This document shows, piece by piece, positions 55,038-64,000 of a DNA stretch of 64,000 nucleotides. This stretch comes from Prorocentrum cordatum (taxonomy: Eukaryota; Sar; Dinophyceae; Prorocentrales; Prorocentraceae). The stretch spans positions 194,161 to 258,160 of the forward strand of contig CAUYUJ010019370.1 in the NCBI GenBank assembly GCA_963575745.1. Direction: 5' to 3'. A program made the position numbers and the translations under genes. How positions within the stretch are numbered: position 1 is the first letter of the stretch; each line of letters opens with the position of its first letter. Under the pieces are notes generated by a model, which was not told where the DNA came from, did no database searches, and was given only the letters and a program-made list of their open reading frames with translations.

Positions 55038-56975
55038 GCCGAGCTGCCACCAGTCGGCGGAGGGCCTCTATGGCCCGAGCTCTACCCATTCGCGGCTCCC
55101 ACGGCTCGCGGCTACGCACGATGGCGTTTAGACGACGGCGACACCAGCTGGGCAGCTATCCCCCTCGCGTCTCGAGAAGGGGGCATCCTTCTGGCCCTGC
55201 CTGGCGCCTTTCGCCCTACGGCGGAGCTCGAGGCTGCCGAGGCGGGGGGTTTTGCTGGGATGATAGGCCCTTTCCAGCTAGTGGACGTCCAGCTCCAGGG
55301 GGCCGCTTCGCGGCCGCTCGCCACTACTGCATCCGTCCTCGTCGTGGATATCGAGGTTGCAGAGCTCGAGCTCGAGTCGCTTTACCCTCTAGAGTTCGGC
55401 GAGGACGCAGCCATCGTTCCCTTCGCCGAGGTGCGGGGCCGCGTCTATTGGCCTCATCCTTCAGGGGTTCGGGTGCTTCGCGAGGGTTACGCACGCTTGC
55501 ACGGCGCCCCGCCTACCGCAGGGGAAGAGCCGCTCCCAGGGGCCGATCGGGCTACTCCCTATCACTCTGCCGACGAGATGGAGGAGCCCGAAGGGTTCGC
55601 GGCCGACGAGGAAGCCGAACGCACGGCCCCAAGTGCGCGATCTCCCGCGGACGCTGGAGCGCCGCGCGGCCCGCCCGCGAAGCGCGCGGCCACAGCCGCG
55701 CCGCCACGGGTCGCGGGTCCCGCTCCGATCGCTCCTGGTGCCCCTGCGGCGGCTCTGGACGACGGGGCTCCTATGACTCGTGCCGAAGTAGCTGCCGAAA
55801 TGCGCGCTTTGCTTGCAGCCCACGCGGCCTCCACGATGGTCGGCCGACCCGAGCCGCTGGGCTCCGCTCCGGCTGCTCGGAGCGATCGGCCCGAGGTGCC
55901 TCAGCTTTTCAGCGACGAAGCGGTGCGCCTCGGGCTGGATCCTGCGGGGATCGAGGCCGCCCTGTCCCACGCGCCCGTGGCTCCACAGCGGGTCTCCGCG
56001 CGTCCCAAGGGTCCGACCTCCGCGCTGGTCTCGGCGTGGGAAAAGGCGCGCTCTCTTGCTGTCCCTCGGGCCCCTTCGTCCGGTTTCGGAACGATGGGTC
56101 CCCCGCCGCCACCTGGGCTAGCCCATCCCGCTGCGGCCGACGGCTTTGCCGAGGTGGGCGGCGCCGACGGGTCAGAGCCGCCCCATGCGGCCAATCCGAC
56201 GGACCTCAGCCTCATGCTACAGTGCCTGCACCAGTCCCTCCTTCTGCAGCAGGGGCGGGGCCATCGCCCAACCGTCCATCCGCTGCTGGGGACCCTGAGC
56301 GACTCAGCTCAATCTCCGCCCGCGAGTTCGGGCGACCCCGCGCCCGCATCGGCTCAGATGGGGGGCATTGCTCGGAGGCGCGAGTGGCAGCAAGCGCTGA
56401 TACAGCACGGCCCCGACGTGCGAGGGCTGATGAAGGAGAATTTGGCCCGCGTTCTGGGCGTGGAAGTCAGCGCCGTGACCCCCATGGCCATGCATCAGTA
56501 CTTTCGGGAGCACAGTCCTTTGGGGGCTCAGCCGACGACGCACGAGTTGTTGACGCATTTCGCCTTCCTCAGCGCCGAGCTGTGGCGGGCCTGCGAGGAG
56601 GGCAACCCCGAGAGAGTCCAGACTCTTCTGACGTGTCAGTGTATGTTCATCGACCAGCTGGCGGGGGACCGCGGCTATCTCGAGGCCGCCTGGTTCCTCA
56701 CGGGACTGGAGCCTCCCCCGTGTCGCGTGACCAGTCGTCACACGGAGCGCGAGGCCCAGACCCCGTTTTCACCCCTGGTGGATCCTCGCTGGCTGTCGGC
56801 GCAGGGCGAATACGTGAAGGAGCTGCAAGCATTTCGGGCGCGTCTCGACGCCGAGCGCGCCGACGCGCTCCCCAAGCATCCACCTCACCAGCCCAAGCAG
56901 CCCAAGGTTTCGAAGCAGCCCTTCAAGTCCCAGGGTGCTTCCAAGGCACCGAAGGCGGTGCCCAAGAAGGACTGA
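55035..56975 (+). CDS. Gag-like protein of a DIRS-like retrotransposon
   Basis: 646 codons from the ATG at 55035; the frame is also open upstream to 54801. The N-terminal third is globular-looking (LESLYPLEFGEDAAIVPF, then RVYWPHPSGVRVLREGYARL). The middle is an Ala/Pro/Asp-rich linker. The C-terminal part is predicted helical (EWQQALIQHGPDVRGLMKEN to LVDPRWLSAQGEYVKELQAF) and ends in a Lys/Pro-rich basic tail suited to RNA binding. No CCHC zinc knuckle is present, as is usual for DIRS-type Gag. The PFSPLVDPRW...YVKEL region resembles the C-terminal part of Gag-like ORFs I associate with dinoflagellate DIRS-like elements. Expected role: packaging of element RNA in a cytoplasmic particle. The pol frame overlaps its end at -1, with no evident slippery heptamer near the stop. 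Confidence 0.75.
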   Translation: MAELPPVGGGPLWPELYPFAAPTARGYARWRLDDGDTSWAAIPLASREGGILLALPGAFRPTAELEAAEAGGFAGMIGPFQLVDVQLQGAASRPLATTASVLVVDIEVAELELESLYPLEFGEDAAIVPFAEVRGRVYWPHPSGVRVLREGYARLHGAPPTAGEEPLPGADRATPYHSADEMEEPEGFAADEEAERTAPSARSPADAGAPRGPPAKRAATAAPPRVAGPAPIAPGAPAAALDDGAPMTRAEVAAEMRALLAAHAASTMVGRPEPLGSAPAARSDRPEVPQLFSDEAVRLGLDPAGIEAALSHAPVAPQRVSARPKGPTSALVSAWEKARSLAVPRAPSSGFGTMGPPPPPGLAHPAAADGFAEVGGADGSEPPHAANPTDLSLMLQCLHQSLLLQQGRGHRPTVHPLLGTLSDSAQSPPASSGDPAPASAQMGGIARRREWQQALIQHGPDVRGLMKENLARVLGVEVSAVTPMAMHQYFREHSPLGAQPTTHELLTHFAFLSAELWRACEEGNPERVQTLLTCQCMFIDQLAGDRGYLEAAWFLTGLEPPPCRVTSRHTEREAQTPFSPLVDPRWLSAQGEYVKELQAFRARLDAERADALPKHPPHQPKQPKVSKQPFKSQGASKAPKAVPKKD

Positions 56976-59900
56976 AGGCGCCTTTGGCGCCCGCCTCCTG
57001 GAAGGGTGGGCCTTCGCGGGGCCGGGGTACGCCGCCGCACGCAGACTGCACCGACGCTGTTACGGTTGCTAGGCGCGTTTGGGCACAGCGAGGGCGTGAG
57101 GGTAGGAATGCGCTCTTCCAGCGATGCTGTTGCGGCCCCGCAGGGAGGAGTACGTTCCGCCACCACGCCCTTCGCTCTGCTCCGAACCGCTTCTCGGATC
57201 CCTTCGGCCATTTTGGCCGACGCTTGCCTCAGTCGAGCGCGCCCTCCAGGGGGCCTGCAGCCCCTGAGGTTGGTGTCCCTGCTGGTGCCTGTTCTCCTTC
57301 AAGCACCCCTGCTGCTCTTGCCAAAGTCGCGCCATTCGTCGCTGACTTGTCTGCCTTGCTGCGCCTGTTCCCAGGCGCGAACATTGATATCACCCACTGG
57401 GCAGCAGCGCTGTCCCAGGTTGGGATGGGTGCTCGATGTTCTCTTGGATCTTTCTCCCGCTCATCTATGCGTGCAATGGACAGGGACGGCCCGTACCTTT
57501 TGGGGCCGCCTCCCCGCGATCCTTGGCCGTGCCCGCCTGCTCCACCTCTTGGTCCCCCGCCTGACGGCTTGTCGGCGAGGCGCAGGGAGCGCTGGAGACT
57601 GCGGCGCGCGGCGCGGACGCTCGCGCAGTATTCGGTTATTGCGTTGAACTGGCTCACCTTGGGTCACCCCAGCCTCGCTCCCGCCGAGGCTCGCGTCCGC
57701 GCCACGGTCTCGCCCTGCCAGGAGGGCGTCCGCACCCGTATCGAACGGTTGTGTCGGATCGCAGTTCGCCTCGCCCGTGGCGGCAAGAGCGACTTAGGTC
57801 GAGCCTTCGCCAAGTTCGACTCCACTGAGGTCTCGCTCCATGGCCTGGCCACCCATGTTGCAGCTTTGGAGGCCTCTTTCACCTCCTCTTCTTCCGTACC
57901 CGCCCCCATGCGGCACTGCCCGACCGGCGCTCCTCCTGTGCCTGGGTCGTTGGCGACTGCGGCGGCTTGGGACTCCACCCAGGCCGAGCCCTTCGATTTG
58001 AAAGTCAGGGCGTCTCGCATCAAGTGGGATTATTCGCCAGAGTTTGATCCCGTTCCCTTCCTCTCTGACGCTCGAGTCCGCGAAGCTTTCATCGATCCTG
58101 AGGTTATGCGGCTACCGGCATCAGAGTGGCCTGCTGGCCAGAAGGGTGCGCGCGTCCATATGGACCGCGCCGAGCTGTGGGCCCTACTCCAGAAGTGGGA
58201 TGCCTGCGGCGCCCTGTACCTGACTCCTGCTTCGGACCTCGCCTGGGATGAAGCCTGTGGAGCTTTCAGGGTACCGAAGGACAGCGATTACGACAGGCTG
58301 ATCCTGAACCCCACGGTCGTGAACAGCCGCTGTGCTTCAATTTCGTCCAGCACCCAGCGCCTTGGCCAAGGTTTCCTGCTGTGCCGTTTGGGGCTGGCAC
58401 CTGGGGAGTGGCTGGCAGTTTCTTGTGACGACCTACGGGAGTTTTACTATACTTTCCGCGTCCCCCCCGCGCGCGCCAGACGTAACGCCCTGCGCGTTCG
58501 CCTGCCATCCTCGCGTTTCAAGGCCTTTCGAGCCTGGCGCCCCGAGCTGGAAGGTGTGGATGTCGCGCCCTGCCTCAATGCTCTGGCGATGGGCGACAAC
58601 ATGGCTGTGGAGATTGCCAACTCTGCGCATGAAGGCGTCTTGCACAGCTTCGGGGCTTTGCGGCCTCACGAGCAGGTTGTCCACCGCTCGCCCTTCCCGC
58701 GGGGCCCGTTTGTCGAGATGCTGAATATTGATGACCATACAGGTTTTCAGAAGCTCTCGTGGCGTGGCTCCGCTCCTCGCCCCGACGACCCGTGTCGCCG
58801 TGATCGTGAGGTCTTTGCCGCCTGTGATGCGGGTTACCCGCGCGTGGGCCTGATACAGCATCCAGGCAAGCGCGCGCGCGGCGAAACGCACAAGGTGGTG
58901 GTGGGCGCCGAGGTGGAGGGGCGCATAGGCATCGTCTGCGCTCCTCTTGTGCGGACGGTGGCCCTGTGCAGGCTGACCCTGATCCAAATCTACCTCGGGA
59001 TCACCACCCGCTCCCTGCTAGCCTCTCTGGTGGGCTGCTGGGTCCAGGTCTTCCTCTATCGCCGCCCGCTGCTCGCCATCTTTACGCACGTCTACAACTT
59101 CTTGTCGCGCCTGGCAACCGAGGACGGCATCGAATACGACCTGCCCCCTTATGTTCGCGACGAGCTCCTGGCCTGCACCTTCTTAGCCTTTACGGCTATA
59201 ACCGACCTTCGGGCGCAGCCTTGCCCCGAGTTGTTCGGTACGGACGCGTCTCTCGGCTGGGGGGGCGTTGTCCGCGCTCCTATCAGCCCGCAGCTCTCTG
59301 CCGAGCTGTGGCGCAGATCGGAGCACGGGGGGTGGCACACGATTCTGCACAATCGGAGCCTCCTCGCCGTGCTCAGCCGCGGCGTGCCCTTGGGCCCTGA
59401 GCTCACCCAACTGCATCAGGACCTGGGGCTCCCTTCTATTGAGCCCCCCGTCGCGCCGCGTTGGGTCACCGAGCTATCAGAGGCGCTGCGCTTTCGGCTC
59501 GCGTACAAATGGGAGTTCCGCATGCCTCGTCACATCAACATCCTTGAGACAACAGTGTATAAGAGTCTGTGCAAATACTGCTGTGTTCGCCTCCCTGACT
59601 CTCGGATCCCCGTTCTCCTGGATTCAAAAGTGGCTTTGGGCGCGACCGCGCACGGGCGCAGCAGCTCTCCTGGTCTATCTCATGTTCTCTCGACCACTTT
59701 GCCCTATGTGATAGGAGGAGGTTTATATATGGGAGGCATGTACGTGCCCACGGACGTGCATAGGGCCGACGATCCCACGCGCAACCGCGCGGTGAGGCCC
59801 CCGTCCCGTGACCCTCCCGCCTGGTTAGTGGAAGCCGAGAGAGGAGAATTTACTCGCTTTGATTGCATCGCGTACGCCGACTCTCGCTCGCCATTCCCTA

Positions 59901-62900
59901 CCTGTCTCTGGGGCCGATTTGTTGCGCAGCTTGTGGCTCGAGGCCCTGAGGGGTTGCTCAGCCACCGTTGGGCGGCCGCCCCCCCCCTCCCGGTGGGTGC
60001 GGGCATGGCCGCCGACGCCGCCGGCGACGGCGCCCAGGGCGAAGCCCTCGACCCCTCGGGCGCCGCCGAGAGCGTCAGCGAAGCTGCTCTCGCCAGCGGA
60101 GAGCGTCGCGGGCCTCGCAACGCGCTCTTCGCTGACTGCGATCGGCGTCTCACATCCACAGCAGACGCCACGCCCAAAGCGTCTGCGTCCTCGGCGGGCG
60201 GCTCGCACGGCCCCGACCCTGTCGCCGCCAGCGCTGGTTCGGCTCCCCCCGCCGCCAAGCGTGCGCCGCCCCTGGCCCTCCGCTCCAAGGCCGCGGCGGC
60301 CCCTCCGCCTGCGATCGGGGGGGGCTCGTCGCGTGTCGGCTCGCGGGAAGCGCCAAAGGGGGCCACGGCTGCTACCCCCCGCGTCTTCCAGCGAGCGGCC
60401 AGGGTGAGCGCCTCTCGCCAGCTGCTTGGCGTCGTGGACGGGGCCTCGCGCAGCACCATTGAGGCCGCCTTCAGGCGCCAGTCCCTGGTCTGCCATCCAG
60501 ACAGGACTCCTGCACACTTGGGGGCCGACGAGCGAGCAGCCCGCGCGCTCAAGTGGAAGCAGCTCTGCGACGCCAAGTCAGTGCTGCTCCAGGCCCTCTC
60601 GCAGGCCGCCGCGCCGCCCGCCGCTCCTAGCACGGGCGGTGACGGTCCTGCCGCTCGCGCCTTCGCCCAGGCAAAAGCGGCAGGGAAGGGCGCCCGCAAG
60701 GGCAAGCTGGCTCCTGGGTCGGCCATGGCCCTTCAGGCGCTCGAGGAAGCGGTCTCTTCGCGGGTCGCCCTGGCGAGTGCCGAGCTGGCCCCTCGGGCTG
60801 CCCTCCCCGCCTCGGGTGCGCCTCTCCCAAGCAGGGTTTCGTCTGCCCTCGCGACGCGGGCGGCTGAGTCTGATGCCATCCTCGCCTCCGCCGTGTCGCG
60901 CGGCCGCGTGGAGCTCGACGCACTCCGCACCGCGCGTGCCGACGCCACCAGGCGCACGGTGCAGGCTCCAGCACGCGGCGAAGGCGAGCGTGCCGTCGCT
61001 CGTGCTGAGCTCGCGGAAGGGATGGCCGACCGCGCCTACTTCCGTCGCTTGCGCGAGGCCGCCAGTCGTGAGGCCGCGGGCTTGCCGCGTACGGCTCCCG
61101 TCCAGCTGGGTCGGGATTGGCGCAAAACTCTGCGCGCCGTCCTGCACAACGCTGAGGTCTCGACGGGCCTCGCCAACGCGGATCGCGCCGCTCGTGCTGG
61201 GGACGCCCCCGCGTCGTCTACTGGGCGCTCTCTGGCCGAGGTGGAAGCTGAGGACCCGCGCACCTTGGCGAGGCCTGCCGACGACCCAGCGTCCAGCTTC
61301 AGCCGTCGCGAGGGGCGCGCGGTCCGCGCCCGCCTGGGCCCGCGGGACGAGGCTGTCGAGGACCAGCCCAATCGCGGTGATCACGCGCCACACTCCGCCT
61401 CGCGCACGGGCGCCGCGCGCAACAAGCGCGCCAAGAAGCAGCGGCGAGCTTCGACGGCGGCGCTACCCGCCCCTGAAGAGGGAGCCGCCACGACGCCGGG
61501 CCGCAGGGCGCGTCGCACTGCTAATGCGCGTCGCTGGGCAGGCGCGGCACGCCCCAGCTCCGCCGCGGGAGTGGGCCCTCCACCGCGGAGCCGCAGCCCT
61601 GCCCGCAGCCGTACGCGGTCTCCGAACCCGTACGGGACTGATTACACTTCCCCCTCGGGAGGCTGCTCCTCGCCTCCCATCGACGTCTCGAGCGCGCCTG
61701 AGGAGCCGTCGGGGCCACCGGCGGGGGAGGCATCGGAAGGCCCGCACACTCCTGAGGGGTCTCCTCCAGCGAGCGCCCGCAGCCGCTCGAGAGCGGAGCC
61801 CGCGTGCGAGGAGGACTCACCGACGGAGCTCGAGGACGTCGTTTTGAGTGCCCTCACTGACTCCTCGGTGGACCTCGAGCGCGTCGTGGCGGGCCTTAAC
61901 CCTGAGGCCCTCCGCCGCTTGCAGGCGGCCTTCCCTCGCCGCGCGGAGGCCTCCCCGCCCGCCGCTCACGCTGCGGCTCGCAGCCGCTCTCGGGGCCGCG
62001 GCACGCGTGCTGGCTCCGAGACGCCGCGGCCCGTCCCCCCGCCGCCATCGCCACCCCGTCACCACTCTGGTGGGCGTGCGGCGTCGCGTTCCCGTGCGTC
62101 GCCTGGGCGTCGCGTGGTGCGCTCCCCTCGAGTCGCTCCGAAGCGTCGCCCGAGCCCCGCCACTTCGCAGCGGCCAGCCAGCTCCCGCGCGGACTCCGCT
62201 GCTCAGGCCCCTCCGACTTCGGTAGGCATGCGCTCTTCCAGCGATGCTGTTGCGGCCCCGCAGGGAGGAGGGCGTGCCGCCGAGAAAGGGGGGTCTTCGA
62301 GCGGCTTCGCGCTTGGTCGAGCTTCTGAGCCCGAGCTGCCTCTCAGCGGCTCTCACAGTGGTGACGCTGGAAGCGCCGCGGCTGCAGCCTTCGCAGCGCG
62401 GCGCACGGCCTCGGCGGCCGCTGAGCAGCCCTTGCCTCCAGGGGCCGCCAGCGCCCTAGCGTGGCGCCTCAACCTAGGCGGTGAGAAGATCACAGTGGTG
62501 AGGTGGGGACCCGCCTGGCAAGGTGCTTTCCAGAGCGCGGCGTCGTGGCTGAGGACTTTTGCACCCGCAGGGGCCGCCGAGCCTGAGGGCAAGGATGACC
62601 TGCACTGCCTCCTGCGGGCCTTGCACGCCTACAAGCGCCTGTTTCAGACAGGCGGCGCCGAGCCGCTTGACGAGGCCTCGTGGCTGCATCCTTACGTGGC
62701 CATCGTCGAGCCCGAGGCGATCCCCGCGGATGCTGACCTCCAGGCCATGGGGGCGGGCGCCATCCGTGGCATCGGGCTCGGCTCAAAGATCGAGCAGCGG
62801 CGGCGCGCGGGCAAACTGGCCTGCCTTTTCGACCTTCTGTACCACGTGCAGGACAGTCACGGCGCCATCCCAGCAGCGCTGTGGGGATCCCATTCCCCTC

Positions 62901-64000
62901 CGTCCGAGATCCTCGACGCCTTCGCGGAGGTGGTGCCCGTGCCACATCATTCGGGCCTCACGTCCTCGGCAGCTCGTTCCGAGCTTGCCGAAGCAGCCGC
63001 AGCTGCGCGTGCCGAGCCGCGCCCGCCTTTTGACTGGCCGACCCTCGAGAGAGGGGACGCTCTGCCAGCCGAGATCGAAGCAGGGGCTCGCCGTGCCTAC
63101 CGTAACATGGGCGGGTCCTTCAGCTCGGCGCGGGCGATGCTGGCGGAGGCGTCGGGGTTCGAGACCGACGGGCGGGACGCCCTCGTTCCGCCCTTCTACG
63201 CGTCCAGGCGCAGGAGGGCCGCCACGGTGATCAGCTCTCCAAGCCCTGGCCGCCCTGCGCTCATCCTGTGGTGCGTCTGCGGCCTCTGCATCTCTCTGGG
63301 AGCCGCGGCGCCGACCGCAGGCCAAGGGCTTAGTCGGGCTGCGCCGTCCGCGCCCGCTCGCCCTCCGCGCACTCCCTTTGTGCGCGATTCTCACCTCACC
63401 TCCGCGTATCTCGACCGTCGCTCGAGATCGATTGATGCCTTCGAGCTGTGGTTAGCAGAACACACTGGCGTGCCACCCGCCACACTTTACCGAAGCGGGA
63501 TACTTCTCGCTCGTTTCCTCGCGACCTTCGGCGTGTGGCTTCATGATGCAGGTTTCCCTCATTATATTTTGGTCCATGCCATCTTGGGAATCCAAAGCGC
63601 CCATCCGCATTGGAAGGCCTTTCTGACAGAAGCTTGGGACGTAGCGAAACAATGGAAGCTTGCGGAGCCGCCAAAGCTCCGTCCCCCCTTGCCACGCGCG
63701 CTGCTGCGCGCCATGGTCGGGCTCTGTCTCGCCTGGGACTGGCCTGTGATGGCGGCGCTGCTGCTCATGGGCTTCACGATGTTCCTCAGGCCTGGCGAAC
63801 TGCTGGCGTCACGCCGCTGTGACCTGTCGCTTCCATGCGACCGTCTCGAAGTCGACGGGGATGCTTTTCTTTCAATTCTTGTTCCAAAGACCAGAAGAAC
63901 GTACCCGACGCAACATGCTCGCTGCTCCGATCGGGGCACGGTGAAGATTTTGAGTCAAGTGTTTGGAAGGTTGGCTTCCACCGATCCTCTCGCCCCCTTC
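56975..64000 (+). CDS. DIRS-like pol: RT - RNase H - J domain - linker - tyrosine recombinase (3' partial)
   Basis: One frame stays open for 2,342 codons from the Gag stop to the window end; the first ATG is at 57425 and no start is certain. Counting from 56975: FRVPKDSDYDRLILNP (about 430), RT motif A DDLREFYY (485), motif B LAMGDNMAVEIA (537), motif C NIDDHTG (DD at 586). RNase H follows: FGTDAS (756), HINILE (E at 858), LLDSKVALGATAHGRSSS (880-898) and a VPTDVHRADDPTR end, the DIRS-type layout. A J domain covers about 1146-1210 with LLGVVDGASRSTIEAAFRRQ and HPD at 1174-1176. Then come about 800 residues of Ala/Arg/Ser-rich linker with RSRSPARSRTRS, a hydrophobic stretch (ALILWCVCGLCISLGAAA, about 2092), and a tyrosine recombinase with an SAM-like N-terminal half and FLRPGEL (R at 2272) and PKTRRT (K at 2305). 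The HxxR and Tyr motifs lie outside. RT and RNase H residues look intact, suggesting a young copy. Confidence 0.85.
57101..57161 (+). repeat. Internal direct repeat R, copy 1
   Basis: The first 50 bases match 62221-62270 with one mismatch (GGTAGG, ATGCGCTCTTCCAGC, GATGCTGTTGCGGCCCCG, CAGGGAGGAG), then weaker similarity to base 61. It lies 125 bp after the Gag stop. The two copies are 5,120 bp apart, which is not a multiple of three, so pol reads them in different frames. Confidence 0.93.
62221..62281 (+). repeat. Internal direct repeat R, copy 2
   Basis: Second copy, at the start of the region leading to the recombinase domain. In the pol frame it encodes GMRSSSDAVAAPQGGG; the same peptide would be read from copy 1 only in the Gag frame. 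Confidence 0.93.

Noticed and set aside
56880-56980. Slippery site for -1 frameshifting at the Gag-pol junction
   Set aside because: CCCAAG and AAGGTTTCG runs occur, but none fits XXXYYYZ in the Gag frame.
57195-57220. Possible dinoflagellate spliced-leader sequence (GGCCATTTTGGCC)
   Set aside because: Only CATTTTGG is shared with the leader; the surrounding bases and the splice donor are wrong, and it lies inside the pol frame.
59704-61393. Minus-strand frames of 340, 271 and 230 codons, and plus frame 60426-61847 of 473 codons
   Set aside because: They lie opposite or out of frame with the RT-RH-J pol and are Arg/Ala/Pro-rich shadows of its GC-rich codons.

Overview
The window looks like nuclear DNA of a dinoflagellate with a large, GC-rich, repeat-laden genome. 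This is inferred from three things. There are almost no host genes in 64 kb. Triplet microsatellites and satellite arrays are extremely abundant. The retroelement proteins have the style I associate with dinoflagellate DIRS-like (tyrosine-recombinase) and LINE elements. No species can be named from sequence alone. No spliced-leader, tRNA or rRNA gene was recognised.

Layout. 1-5.9 kb: CA/CACACG repeats, foldback (inverted-repeat) elements and degenerate CTTGGGGGCC blocks. 5.9-15.2 kb: a large satellite domain, first an ATC triplet array, then a 90-bp tandem repeat of more than 80 copies. The 90-bp array is broken by a 100-N assembly gap, by a 10-bp minisatellite and by unrelated insertions; part of it is a three-monomer higher-order repeat. 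15.5-31 kb: minisatellites, dispersed inverted-repeat elements, a decayed LINE reverse-transcriptase fragment (26.9-27.4 kb) and a frameshifted two-zinc-finger reading frame on the minus strand (about 29.2-28.0 kb). 31-34.5 kb: a 21-bp minisatellite and an AT-richer 804-bp tandem duplication bounded by TTG repeats. 34.5-53.6 kb: further dispersed elements, a CCAAT-bearing tandem array (40.2-40.7 kb), a decayed and unassigned coding-like stretch (44.2-46.1 kb), and two copies of a modular composite repeat (37.8 and 50.0 kb).

54.5-64 kb: the only clearly intact coding block, a DIRS-like (YR) retrotransposon. It has three compact reading frames, each shifted -1 from the one before: a small ORF with a membrane segment (54.5-55.0 kb), a Gag-like ORF (55.0-57.0 kb) that starts inside the stop codon of the first (TGATG), and a pol frame open from the Gag stop to the window end (2,342 codons). 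Pol carries, in order, a reverse transcriptase, an RNase H, a J (DnaJ-like) domain, a long Ala/Arg/Ser-rich linker and the start of a tyrosine recombinase. The rest of the recombinase and the 3' end lie outside the window. A direct repeat of about 61 bp brackets the RT-RH-J core in two different reading frames. The element copies itself through an RNA intermediate: Gag packages, RT and RNase H make DNA, and the recombinase integrates it. The J domain would add a chaperone-recruiting function not known in textbook DIRS elements.

Most long open frames elsewhere are artefacts of stop-poor, GC-rich or 3n-period repeats and were not annotated.
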